From positions 124,001-188,000 of the forward strand of contig QOCQ01000002.1 in the NCBI GenBank assembly GCA_003574685.1: DNA of 64,000 nucleotides, in the 5' to 3' direction. A program made the translations under genes and the position numbers. Shown here in pieces: positions 16,289 through 24,945 of this stretch (position 1 is the stretch's first letter; each line of letters starts with the position of its first letter). The stretch is from Rhodospirillaceae bacterium SYSU D60007 (GTDB lineage: Bacteria; Pseudomonadota; Alphaproteobacteria; Reyranellales; Reyranellaceae). The notes under the pieces were generated by a model. It had not been told where the DNA came from. It worked only from the letters and a program-made list of their open reading frames with translations, and made no database searches.

Positions 16289-17479
16289 TCATGAAACGCG
16301 AGAAGCGCGACTGCGGCCCGCATCCACCAGCAATGCCATCATATCTCGCAAGCCAATGGCGTCGATGCCGGGTGCCATGGGGTACTGTTGGTCGCCCGAG
16401 TAGACAACAAAACTTCGGGTCGGCCTCAGGTCGGCGCGCGCGTGATGAAAGCCCTTCTCAGCCTTTGGCACCAGACCACGCTTGATCTCGATGGCCCACA
16501 ACTCGCTGGCGGACATCTTGAGTACCAGATCGACTTCCGCCCCGGCACCGGTGCGGTAAAAGGACGCCTCAGCCCGGTCCGGCGAGGCGGCAACCAGGTT
16601 CTCCAGCACGAATCCTTCCCAGCTGCCGCCCGCGACGGGATGGCCGAGAAGAGCATCACGATCGGCAACGCCCAGCAGTGCATGAACGATGCCGCTATCG
16701 CGCACATAGACCTTTGGTGAACGTACGAGGCGCTTGCCAGTATTGCGGTGGAACGGCGGAAGTCGGCGGACCAGCAACAGGTCCACCAGCAGATCGAGAT
16801 AGCGCGCGACTGTCTTGCCGTCGATGCCCAGTCCACGCGCAATCTGTGCCATATTTAGCATGGTACCCTGCAAGTGGGCGAGCATGGTCCAGAACCGGCG
16901 CAATGTTTCGGCCGGAATGCGTGGTCCCAACTGAGGGATGTCACGCTCAAGATATGTGCGGATGAAGTTCTCGCGCCAGACGGCGCTGGCGTCATCGCTG
17001 TCCGCAAGAAAGCTCTCGGGAAAGCCACCGCGGACCCAGAGTCTGTCGCGCGCGGCAGCCCCGACCTCAAGCACGGTGAACGGCCCCAGCTCGACATACG
17101 CAATACGGCCGGCCAGGCTTTCACCTGACTGTCTAAGCAGGTCTATGGAGGCCGAGCCCAGCAACAGAAAGCGTCCTGCCCTCAGACCGCGACGGCGGCC
17201 CGCGTCAATCATGCCGCGCAGCGTCTGGAACAGGTTGGGCAGGCGCTGCACCTCGTCAAAGATGACAAGCTTGTCTTCGTGAGCTGAAAGATAGAGCGCA
17301 GCGTCAGCCAGTTTCGCCCGATCTGCCGGCGCTTCGAGATCGAGATAGACGCTGGGACGTTCGGCTGCGATCTCGAGAGCCAAGGTGGTCTTCCCGGCCT
17401 GCCGTGGACCCAACAAGGCTACTGCGGGAAACTGCTCCAGCCGTTCGAGGAGGACATGAAACTTTTGACGTAACAACAT
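16289..17479 (-). CDS. AAA ATPase with DUF4143 domain
   Basis: The N-terminal AAA_14 module has Walker A ALLGPRQAGKTT, Walker B LVIFDEVQRLP and sensor-like LLLGSAS. The C-terminal half has the DUF4143 layout: winged-helix MAQIARGLGIDGKTVARYLDLL, a GSWEGFVLENL segment, and a nuclease-like FYRTGAGAEVDLVLK...AIEIKRG, whose E-VD-x-IK residues resemble the PD-(D/E)XK core. Function is not established; members are abundant, mobile and often linked to toxin-antitoxin or defence contexts. The start at 17479 is preferred because the alternative ATG at 17515 lies inside a palindrome. It appears to stand alone between other operons. Confidence 0.87.
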   Translation of the reverse strand: MLLRQKFHVLLERLEQFPAVALLGPRQAGKTTLALEIAAERPSVYLDLEAPADRAKLADAALYLSAHEDKLVIFDEVQRLPNLFQTLRGMIDAGRRRGLRAGRFLLLGSASIDLLRQSGESLAGRIAYVELGPFTVLEVGAAARDRLWVRGGFPESFLADSDDASAVWRENFIRTYLERDIPQLGPRIPAETLRRFWTMLAHLQGTMLNMAQIARGLGIDGKTVARYLDLLVDLLLVRRLPPFHRNTGKRLVRSPKVYVRDSGIVHALLGVADRDALLGHPVAGGSWEGFVLENLVAASPDRAEASFYRTGAGAEVDLVLKMSASELWAIEIKRGLVPKAEKGFHHARADLRPTRSFVVYSGDQQYPMAPGIDAIGLRDMMALLVDAGRSRASRVS

Positions 17480-17480
17480 A

Positions 17481-17517
17481 CCTTGCAATTCTGGCACGAT
17501 ATGCCATTTTTGCAAGG
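17481..17517. promoter_or_regulatory. Long palindrome immediately before the DUF4143 ATPase start
   Basis: The 37 bases are symmetric: CCTTGCAA, three bases, TGGCA, CGATA, TGCCA, three bases, TTGCAAGG. The palindrome lies directly in front of the ATG at 17479 and is AT-rich compared with its surroundings. It could be an autoregulatory operator or a hairpin that hides the ribosome site. Confidence 0.6.
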
Positions 17518-17642
17518 ATCAAAATTGCGGCTGACATGCTGGATGGCATGAAGATCATTTCAAAGCTTCCCCTTACGTGTCGTCGATGCGGTCACCAGAC
17601 CAGGCTTGACGGGCCCTGTTCGAAGAGCGGCTTGGCGAGCCG

Positions 17643-17904
17643 TTGACCACGCCTTGTCGCATCTGCGGCAATCCCATTCCGCTCCCGCGTCTTGCCGCCT
17701 TGCCGGAGAGCAACGTTCGTGTGGCATGCGCCGCCGAGGGTGCACAGGCAGCACCAGCAATTCCCTACCCCCAGCCGCCCGCCGTTATCCAAATGTCCGC
17801 GCTGCGGGAGTCCTGCCATCGTCCGTCAGAACGCAGAGGATCTTGAGTTCTTTGTGGGATGCACAGGATTTCCACGATGCCGGTGGACCGCCAGCCTGCC
17901 GTAG
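17643..17904 (+). pseudogene. Frameshifted small zinc-ribbon protein gene
   Basis: Two adjacent reading frames each hold a zinc-finger half. From a TTG at 17643 the first frame reads TTPCRICGNPIPLPRLAALP and ends NVRVACAAEG. The second frame reads KCPRCGSPAIVRQ, then FFVGCTGFPRCRWTASLP and a stop at 17902, which is the topoisomerase-type C4 zinc finger. They join if one base is skipped, most simply in the C5 run at 17768-17772. Either the gene is broken or this is a homopolymer sequencing error. Otherwise 17520-18095 has no other gene I can support. Confidence 0.6.
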
Positions 17905-18095
17905 TGCCGGCAATGTTCCCGCAACCGCACCCTTGTCCGGGACCAAGGAGCAGGAAGTCAAACGCCTCGTCTAATCCGCCGCACGGAACATAAGCCTTGC
18001 GCCGATGGTGACGGGCCATGCGCCGGCGCGCGTGGACAGCATTGCGGCCGGCGTGTCAGCCTCATGGGCTGTGACAGCAGCGATCAGGACTGCCC

Positions 18096-19313
18096 ATGGC
18101 CACTTCCGGTCGTCCGCCGCTTGCAGGCATCCGCGTCCTTGACTTCTCGCGCGTGATCGCGGGGCCTGCCTGCACGCAGGCGCTGGCCGACATGGGCGCC
18201 GAGATCATCAAGATCGAGGACCCGGACGGCGGCGATGACACGCGCCGCGCGCCAGGGCCGAAGATCGGGCCGCAGACGCATTTCTTCCTCGCCTTCAACC
18301 GCGGCAAGAAGAGCCTTGCGCTCGATGTCGGCACGCCCAAGGGCCAGGCGCTGGTGCTGCGCTTGCTGGAACACTGCGATGTGCTGGTCGAGAATTTCCG
18401 GCCAGGCGTGATGAAGCGCTTCGGGCTCGACTACGACTCGCTGAAGGACCGGTTCCCGCGGCTGGTCTATCTCTCGATCTCGGCCTACGGCCAGACCGGC
18501 GCGAAATCGGACCGGCCGGGATTCGACCCGGTGCTGCAGGCCGAGTCGGGCATGATGTCGCTGACCGGCGAGCCCGATGGTCCGCCGCTGCGCCACCCGC
18601 TGGCGATCGTCGATACGCTGACCTCGATCCATGCCACCGCCGCGATCCTGGCGGCGCTCTACGCCCGGCGCGATACTGACCGCGGCCAGTATATCGATCT
18701 CGCCCTGTTCGACGTGGCCGTCGCGGCGCTGGGCAATGCCGGGCTGTACTACCTGAGCTCCGGCCAGCAGCCGCCACGCACGGGCAACGCGCACATGACC
18801 TCGACGCCAACCAATGCCTTCGCCACCGCCAACGGGCTGCTCTACATGGCGGTATCGAACCAGAAGCTGTTCGCCGGCATGTGCCGCGCGGTGGGCCATC
18901 CGGAATGGATCGATGACCCGCGCTTCGCCACAACCACCGCCCGCACGCAGAACCGGGCCGCCCTGTTCGCGCTGATGGATGCGGTGCTGGCCACCGACAC
19001 CAAGGAGAACTGGGCAAAACGGATGCGGCACCTGCCGGTCGGGCCGGTACGTACGCTTGCCGAAGCGCTGGAGTCCGCAGACGTCACCGAACGCGGCATG
19101 GTGCGCACCATGCATCATCCCGGGGTTGGCGATTTCCGCGTGTTCGGCACCGTCTATCGTCTGTCCGAAACGCCCACCGGTACCGACAGGCCGCCGCCAC
19201 TGCTGGGCGAGGACGGCACTGCGGTGCTGCGCGACCTTGCCGGGCTGGGCGAGGATGAGATCGCGGCGCTGCGGGAAAGGGGGATCGTGAGCGGCGAAAA
19301 GGAACCGGGATAG
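18096..19313 (+). CDS. CaiB/BaiF family CoA-transferase
   Basis: The 405-residue protein has the class III CoA-transferase signatures: PLAGIRVLDFSRVIAGPACTQ at the start, the ADMGAEIIKIEDPDGGDDTR loop with the catalytic aspartate region, LDVGTPKGQALVLRLLEHCD, and VENFRPGVMKRFGLDY. These enzymes move CoA between carboxylic acids, with the attacking Asp in the ALYARRDTDRGQYIDLALFD region. The acyl substrate is unknown. The next gene, an acyl-CoA ligase, begins directly at its stop, so the two are translationally linked. Confidence 0.9.
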   Translation: MATSGRPPLAGIRVLDFSRVIAGPACTQALADMGAEIIKIEDPDGGDDTRRAPGPKIGPQTHFFLAFNRGKKSLALDVGTPKGQALVLRLLEHCDVLVENFRPGVMKRFGLDYDSLKDRFPRLVYLSISAYGQTGAKSDRPGFDPVLQAESGMMSLTGEPDGPPLRHPLAIVDTLTSIHATAAILAALYARRDTDRGQYIDLALFDVAVAALGNAGLYYLSSGQQPPRTGNAHMTSTPTNAFATANGLLYMAVSNQKLFAGMCRAVGHPEWIDDPRFATTTARTQNRAALFALMDAVLATDTKENWAKRMRHLPVGPVRTLAEALESADVTERGMVRTMHHPGVGDFRVFGTVYRLSETPTGTDRPPPLLGEDGTAVLRDLAGLGEDEIAALRERGIVSGEKEPG

Positions 19314-20954
19314 ATGGAGTGGTACGCCAGACGCCGATTCGGCGACTTGCCGGCGGAGGCTGCGGCGCGCTTTGCGTCGGCCGAAGGGCTCGTCTTCGGT
19401 GCGGCGCGCTACTCGTTCCGCGAGATCGCCGCCCGCACGGACGAGGCCGCGCGGCGGCTGATGGCCGCCGGTGTCGGTCATGGCGATCACGTAGCCTTGT
19501 GGCTGAACAATTGCGACGAATGGATCTTCATCGCCTTCGGCGCATTGAAAATCGGTGCCGTGCTTGTACCGGTCAACACGCGCTTTCGCGCCCGCGACCT
19601 TGCCTATGTGGTGAAACAGTCCGACAGCGCCGTGCTGGTCACGCACGACCGTTCGGGCCCGATTGACTATCTCGCGATGGTGCGCGAGGCGATTGCCTTG
19701 ACGGCCAGCGGCGAAACCGTCAAGGACGCGAACTTCCCGCGCCTGCGCCGCGTCATCGTTCTTGGCGAAAGGCTGCACGCCGGCACGACGGACTGGGCTG
19801 CATTGGCCGATGCAGCTACGGCCATTGCCGACAGCGCGCTGGCGGCGCGGACGCAGGCCGTCGATCCGGATGCGCCCTGTTTCATCCTCTATACATCAGG
19901 CACGACCGGCTTCCCCAAAGGTGTGGTGCACACGCATCGCATCATCCGCAATGTCGAGGAACGGGCCTTCCGGATGGGCATCACGCGCAACGACGTGATC
20001 CTGAACTACCTGCCGCTGTTCCATGTCTTCGGTCTGTCGGAAGGCACGTTCGTCTCGCTGCTGACCGGCGCCCGGCAGATCGTCACGCGCACCTTCGATG
20101 CCGAAGAGAGTCTCAACCTGATCGAACGCGAGCGCGTCAGCATCGTGCACGGTTTCGAAGCGCACATGAAGGGCCTGACCGATGCCCAGGAGGCGCGCCC
20201 GCGCAACATCTCCAGCCTGCGCACCGGCATCTTCGCGGCCGGGACGCTGGCCGCCACGCCCATCGCGCGGCGCGGCGCGAAGGTGCTGGCGCCGCTGCGC
20301 AACCTCTCGGCCTACGGCATGACGGAGTGCTGGGCCGGTGCGGCGCTGTGCGCGCTGGATGACGACGAGATGCATCGCTGCGAATCATCGGGATACCCTT
20401 GCCTTGGCTACGAGCTGCGCATTGTCGACGGCATGACCGGCGAGGCGCAGCCACCGGGTGTACCGGGCGAACTGCAGGTGCGCGGCTACAGCGTCATGCG
20501 CGAGTACTACCGCAAGCCGGCCGAAACGGCGGCGGCGTTCACCGCCGACGGCTGGCTGCGCACCGGGGACACGGCGCTGTGGCTCGAGGACGGCTACATC
20601 CGCTTCCTCGGCCGCTACAAGGACATGCTCAAGGTGGGCGGCGAAAACGTCGATCCCATGGAAACCGAGGGCCTGCTGCTGGAGCATCCCGCGATCCGCC
20701 AGGCCGCCATCGTCGGTCTGCCCGATCGGCGGTTGAGCGAGGTGCCGGTGGCTTATGTCGAGCCCGTGCCCGGCGCAACGCTCGATGCCGAGGCGGTGAT
20801 CGCGTGGTGCCGCGGCAAGGTGGCGAGCTTCAAGGTACCGCACCATGTGATCTTCCTCGACGCTTTCCCGATGACCGAGTCGGGCAAGATCCGCAAGACC
20901 GAGCTGCGCGAGGACGCGAGGCGCCGCCTGGCGCACAAGGAGGATGCATCATGA
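19314..20954 (+). CDS. AMP-forming acyl-CoA synthetase
   Basis: At 546 residues this is a complete ANL-superfamily ligase. The P-loop motif FILYTSGTTGFPKGVVHTH, the YGMTECWAGA adenylate motif, the TADGWLRTGDTALW hinge region, and the GRYKDMLKVGGENV and PMTESGKIRKTEL C-terminal catalytic lysine segment are all present. It would activate a carboxylic acid to its CoA thioester in the cytoplasm. Its ATG abuts the stop of the CoA-transferase and its stop overlaps the LLM oxidoreductase start (ATGA), so the three genes form one operon. The acid is unknown. Confidence 0.92.
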   Translation: MEWYARRRFGDLPAEAAARFASAEGLVFGAARYSFREIAARTDEAARRLMAAGVGHGDHVALWLNNCDEWIFIAFGALKIGAVLVPVNTRFRARDLAYVVKQSDSAVLVTHDRSGPIDYLAMVREAIALTASGETVKDANFPRLRRVIVLGERLHAGTTDWAALADAATAIADSALAARTQAVDPDAPCFILYTSGTTGFPKGVVHTHRIIRNVEERAFRMGITRNDVILNYLPLFHVFGLSEGTFVSLLTGARQIVTRTFDAEESLNLIERERVSIVHGFEAHMKGLTDAQEARPRNISSLRTGIFAAGTLAATPIARRGAKVLAPLRNLSAYGMTECWAGAALCALDDDEMHRCESSGYPCLGYELRIVDGMTGEAQPPGVPGELQVRGYSVMREYYRKPAETAAAFTADGWLRTGDTALWLEDGYIRFLGRYKDMLKVGGENVDPMETEGLLLEHPAIRQAAIVGLPDRRLSEVPVAYVEPVPGATLDAEAVIAWCRGKVASFKVPHHVIFLDAFPMTESGKIRKTELREDARRRLAHKEDAS

Positions 20955-22036
20955 AGTTCGGAGTGACGGTCGTACCGCGCGTCTCGGACTGGCGGCTCTT
21001 CGTCGAGCTGGAGGAGATGGGCTACGACTGCGCCTGGGCCGCCGACTCGCAGATGATCTATTCCGACGCCTATGCAGTGCTGTCGCTGGCGGCGGCGCAT
21101 ACCTCGCGCATCCGGCTGGGGACAGGCGTGGCGGTGGCACCGACTCGGCTGGCGCCGGTCACGGCGCATTCGATAGCGACCGTCAACCAGCTCGCGCCCG
21201 GCCGTGTGTTCCTCGGCATCGGCACCGGCCACACGGCCATGCGGGTGATGGGCAAGGACCCGATGAAAGCCGGCGCCTTCCGCGAATATCTGCGCGTGCT
21301 GCGGGCGCTGCTGCATGGCGAGGAGGTGGACTACCCGATCGATGGCGGCGAGCGAACCGATATCCGCTTCCTTCACCCGAAGGACGGATTCATCAATGTC
21401 GAGCAGCCAGTGCCGATCTACGTCGCCGCCGATGGACCGCTGGCGCTGAAGGCGGCGGGCGCCTATGGCGATGGCCGCGTCTGCTCGCACAACCAAACCC
21501 GCACGCGCTTGCAGAAGAGCATGGAAACCATGCAGGCCGGCGCAGCTGCGGTGGGCCGCACTCTGCCCGCCGATTTCCATACGGCGGCCCTGAGCTACGC
21601 CTGTGTGCTGGCGCCGGGCGAGAAGATGACGTCGGACCGCGTGATCGATGAGATCGGCCCGATGGCGGCCGCCACGCTGCACTACTGGTGGGAGCTCTAC
21701 CAGATGAACGGCGACACCAGCACGGTGGCGCGGAGCTGCCAGAATCTGTGGCAGGAGTATCTCGAGTTCACCAACAGGATGGAGACTCCGCCGGCGAAAC
21801 GCTATCAGCAGGTCCATTTCGGCCACTGCGCGTTCCTGCCGGCCGAGGAGCGCCGGTTCATCACCGAAGACCTGATCCGCGCGACTGGCGGCCTGGTCGG
21901 CCCGCCCGACGAGATCATCGCCATGCTGCGCGAACGCGAGGCCATGGGCCTGAACGAAATCACCCTGCTGCCCGCCATGGCCACCGCCCGCCGCAACCTC
22001 AAGGACTTCGCCGACAAGGTCATCGCGCGCTACTGA
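20951..22036 (+). CDS. LLM class flavin-dependent oxidoreductase
   Basis: The 361-residue protein has the luciferase-like TIM barrel: MKFGVTVVPRV at the start, CAWAADSQMI, IRLGTGVAVAPTRLAPVTA and FLGIGTGHTAMRVMGK. The C-terminal GPPDEIIAMLREREAMGL helix is characteristic of the family. It would use FMN or F420. It is the third gene of the CoA-transferase/ligase operon, with a four-base overlap, so it probably acts on the same substrate family, for instance as a monooxygenase or a CoA-ester dehydrogenase. The substrate is not predictable. Confidence 0.88.
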   Translation: MKFGVTVVPRVSDWRLFVELEEMGYDCAWAADSQMIYSDAYAVLSLAAAHTSRIRLGTGVAVAPTRLAPVTAHSIATVNQLAPGRVFLGIGTGHTAMRVMGKDPMKAGAFREYLRVLRALLHGEEVDYPIDGGERTDIRFLHPKDGFINVEQPVPIYVAADGPLALKAAGAYGDGRVCSHNQTRTRLQKSMETMQAGAAAVGRTLPADFHTAALSYACVLAPGEKMTSDRVIDEIGPMAAATLHYWWELYQMNGDTSTVARSCQNLWQEYLEFTNRMETPPAKRYQQVHFGHCAFLPAEERRFITEDLIRATGGLVGPPDEIIAMLREREAMGLNEITLLPAMATARRNLKDFADKVIARY

Positions 22037-22037
22037 A

Positions 22038-22169
22038 GCCGGGAGCGCGCCACTCCAGTGGCGGACCGCCCGGAGCGAGAGCGCAGGGCAGCCGTCGGCC
22101 TCGCGTCACATCGAGCATTTGGCTTCGCTGCGCTTCGCCAATGCGCCACTGGAGTGGCGCGCTCCCGGC
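22038..22169. repeat. Inverted repeat with CGCCACTCCAGTGGCG core between convergent genes
   Basis: Two 26-base arms (22038-22063 and 22144-22169) are perfect reverse complements, around an 80-base centre. Both carry the core CGCCACTCCAGTGGCG-like palindrome. A related element is at 46839-46858. It lies between the convergent LLM oxidoreductase and hydrolase genes. Confidence 0.75.
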
Positions 22170-22175
22170 AAACGT

Positions 22176-22877
22176 TCACGCCGTCAGCCACTCCACCAGC
22201 GCGCGGTTGACGGCGGCGGGCTGTTCCATGGTCGAGAGGTGGCCGCAATCCTCGATCACCACGAGCCGGGCGCCGGCAATACCGGATGCGATCTCCTCCG
22301 ACAGCGCCAGCGGCGTGGCCGCATCCTGCCGGCCGCACAGCACGAGCGTCGGGCAGGTGATGGCCGCGAGTGAAGGGCGGCTGTCGATACGCTGCATCCC
22401 CGCGCGCTCCTGGCGCACGTAGGTCGCCGCGCCCACCCGGCGCATCATCCTGAGCGCACGGTCGACCAGCAGCACGTCGCCCAGCCTGGTGAGCGGCAGA
22501 AAGCGCGCGAGCTGCAGGCCCAGCACGATATCGACGTGGCCCGCCTGCACCAGCGCGATACGCCCGGCGCGGACCTTGAGTTCTTCCCCGGTGTTGGCCC
22601 GTGCGCTGGTGTCAAGCAGCGCCAGCCGGGTCACGCGGTCCGCGGCCTGGCGCATCAGCTCCAGCGCGACCATGCCGCCCATCGAAAGGCCGGCCAGCGC
22701 AAACCGCGGCGGCGCCGCGGCGAGGATGGCAGCGGCTATCGCGCTGATGCTGTCGTGCCGCGTCTGTTCCATGGTGATGCTGACGTCGGCGTGCGCGGCG
22801 AGTGCCGGTAGCTGGTCGCGCCACAGATCCTCGTCGCACAGCAATCCCGGAATCAGGATCAGCGGCTGGCCCGGCAT
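22176..22877 (-). CDS. Alpha/beta-hydrolase
   Basis: The 233-residue protein is a compact hydrolase. LILIPGLLCDEDLW supplies the oxyanion region, FALAGLSMGGMVALEL the nucleophile elbow (Ser in GLSMGG), the acid lies in VLCGRQDAATP, and the histidine in IEDCGHLSTMEQP. It opens with a PGQPLILIPG segment typical of small cytosolic esterases and haloalkane-dehalogenase relatives, and no signal peptide is visible. It is convergent with the LLM operon, across an inverted repeat, and upstream of nothing else on its strand. The substrate is unknown. Confidence 0.85.
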   Translation of the reverse strand: MPGQPLILIPGLLCDEDLWRDQLPALAAHADVSITMEQTRHDSISAIAAAILAAAPPRFALAGLSMGGMVALELMRQAADRVTRLALLDTSARANTGEELKVRAGRIALVQAGHVDIVLGLQLARFLPLTRLGDVLLVDRALRMMRRVGAATYVRQERAGMQRIDSRPSLAAITCPTLVLCGRQDAATPLALSEEIASGIAGARLVVIEDCGHLSTMEQPAAVNRALVEWLTA

Positions 22878-22930
22878 GACGATCTCCCCCTGCCCGTCCC
22901 TGCCAGCCTAACCGTGCCCCGGGACTGTCG

Positions 22931-24763
22931 TCACGCTGCGGCGCGGTCGGTGTGCGCCACCTGGCGTGTCAGCAGGTCGCGGAAGGGGCCGGGGCGGCGT
23001 GCCAACTCCGCAGGCGGTCCATCCTGCACGATGCGGCCGCCATCCATCACGACGATGCGATCGAAGTCGCGCAGCGTCGAGAGCCGGTGAGCGATGGCGA
23101 TGACGGTGCGGCCGCGCATCAGCCGGCACAGCGCCTCATGCACGGTCTGTTCGGATTCGCTGTCCAGCGCCGACGTCGCCTCGTCGAGCAGCACGATCGG
23201 TGCATCCTTGAGGAACGCGCGGGCAATCGCGATGCGCTGGCGCTGTCCACCCGAGAGCTTCACGCCACGGTCGCCCGCGACGGTGTGCAGGCCGTACGGC
23301 AGCGCCGCGATGAAGGCAGTGCAGCCTGCGGCCTCCGCCGCTGCTGCGACTTCGGCCTCGCTCGCGTCAGGCCGGCCGTAGCGGATGTTCTCCAGCAGCG
23401 AGCGGTGGAACAGGGAGATGTCTTGCGGCACCACGGCAATGGCCTCGCCCAGGCTCTGATGAGTCAGCAGGCTGACATCCTGCCCGTCGATCAGAATGCG
23501 GCCGTCATCGACATCGTAGAAGCGCTGCAGCAGGGCCAGCATCGTCGACTTGCCCGAACCCGAGCGACCCACCAGTCCGATTCGCTGGCCCGGCTGGATA
23601 TGCAGGTTGAAATGCCGCAGCACGGGCCGGCCGGCGGGATAGGTGAAGCTTACGTCATTGAACTGCACGCGCCCGCCCTGCACGGCAAGCGGCGCCGCGC
23701 GCGGATGTTCGTTGAGTTCGTGTGGCACGAGCAGGGTCTGCAGCGCCTCGTTCAGCCGCGCCACGTGCTGCGTCACTTCGACCAGCGCCACGGCGAAATC
23801 GCGCGAGGCGTGCAGGATCGTGAAGCCGAGCGAGCAGACCAGCACGACATCGCCGGTGCTCACTGCACCCTTTAGCCACAAGCTTACGGCCCACCCCAGC
23901 GCCGCAGCCGTGAGCGCGGCCGTAAGCGCTGCGTGCAACAGCCGCAGTTTCTCCAGATAACGCAGGCTGCGGCGGCGGGCGTCGATCTCACCGTCCAGCC
24001 GGCTGGCAAAACGCTGGCGCTCGCGCAGGGTGGCACCGAAGGCGCGCACCACGCCGATGTTGCCGATCACGTCAACGAGCTCGCCGTCCACCCTTGCCGC
24101 CTGATCGGCGAAGGCGTGATGCAGCGGCCGCCCCTGCCGCGCGAGCCGGAACATGACGCCGACGATGAGGCCCGCCACGGCCACCAGCGCCACCGCCATG
24201 GGGACGTGCACGACACCCAGCAGGCAGAGGGCCGAGAGCACGGCAATCGCCGGCGGCAGCACGTTCCACGCGCACATCGTCTCCGTCTGGTAAACGGCAT
24301 TGGCCGTGGCGGTCACCCGGCTGGCCAGCGTTCCAGGCAGGCGGTCGGCGAAATAGCGCGGCGCATGGCCGGTAAGATGACGGAACAGATCGCGCCGCAG
24401 ATCGCCTGTAACCGTGACGAAGGCATGACTCGCCGCCCAGCCGCCGACACGCCACAGCAGATTGTCGGCGGCAACAAGTCCGGTCAGCAGCGCGAAAGCC
24501 AGCCACACCGCCGCTTCCGCGGGCGCGCCGGAGAGCACATCGATCAGATGCTTGATCGCGTACTGCGCCCCGATGGCGCACCCGACGGCCGCCAGCACGG
24601 ACAACAACACAATCGCGTGAGATGGCGCGCGGTGGCGGATGTAGCGCAGGATGAACGCCAGCGGCCGGTGCGCGTAGCGGGTCAGCGGTCCGGTGTGTCC
24701 GTCTGCCGCATCACCGACAAATGCATGGAGGCGCATGGCTTGCTGGCGGTAGCGATCTTGCAT
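22931..24763 (-). CDS. ABC exporter, fused permease and ATPase
   Basis: The 610-residue protein has an N-terminal six-helix membrane domain (AIVLLSVLAAVGCAIGAQYA, FALLTGLVAADNLLW and later helices). The C-terminal ATPase carries Walker A GLVGRSGSGKST, signature LSGGQRQRIAIARAF, Walker B IVLLDEATSALD and the H-loop IAIAHRLSTLRD. It is a half-size exporter of the MsbA/lipid-A type and would work as a homodimer. The ATG at 24763 is taken because AGGAG lies about 14 bases before it, with GAGG closer. The cargo is unknown; a glycosyltransferase gene is divergent next door. Confidence 0.88.
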   Translation of the reverse strand: MQDRYRQQAMRLHAFVGDAADGHTGPLTRYAHRPLAFILRYIRHRAPSHAIVLLSVLAAVGCAIGAQYAIKHLIDVLSGAPAEAAVWLAFALLTGLVAADNLLWRVGGWAASHAFVTVTGDLRRDLFRHLTGHAPRYFADRLPGTLASRVTATANAVYQTETMCAWNVLPPAIAVLSALCLLGVVHVPMAVALVAVAGLIVGVMFRLARQGRPLHHAFADQAARVDGELVDVIGNIGVVRAFGATLRERQRFASRLDGEIDARRRSLRYLEKLRLLHAALTAALTAAALGWAVSLWLKGAVSTGDVVLVCSLGFTILHASRDFAVALVEVTQHVARLNEALQTLLVPHELNEHPRAAPLAVQGGRVQFNDVSFTYPAGRPVLRHFNLHIQPGQRIGLVGRSGSGKSTMLALLQRFYDVDDGRILIDGQDVSLLTHQSLGEAIAVVPQDISLFHRSLLENIRYGRPDASEAEVAAAAEAAGCTAFIAALPYGLHTVAGDRGVKLSGGQRQRIAIARAFLKDAPIVLLDEATSALDSESEQTVHEALCRLMRGRTVIAIAHRLSTLRDFDRIVVMDGGRIVQDGPPAELARRPGPFRDLLTRQVAHTDRAAA

Positions 24764-24945
24764 TTGCCTCAATCTCCTGCGTAGATCATCGGGCGTTCCG
24801 CGTTGCTGCATAGAAATGAGTCGAGACGCGGGGGGTCGGCGGTGATCGCGTTCGTCATCGCCTGAAACGCGCAAGGCGCCTCGATCGGCGCTCATCAAAC
24901 AAAAGAATCCGTCCCTGCACTGAACCTTACCCGAGGTGCTCACCG

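Noticed and set aside
17404-17646. 80-residue plus-strand frame over the DUF4143 ATPase start
   Set aside because: It is antisense to the ATPase's Walker A region and includes the palindrome.
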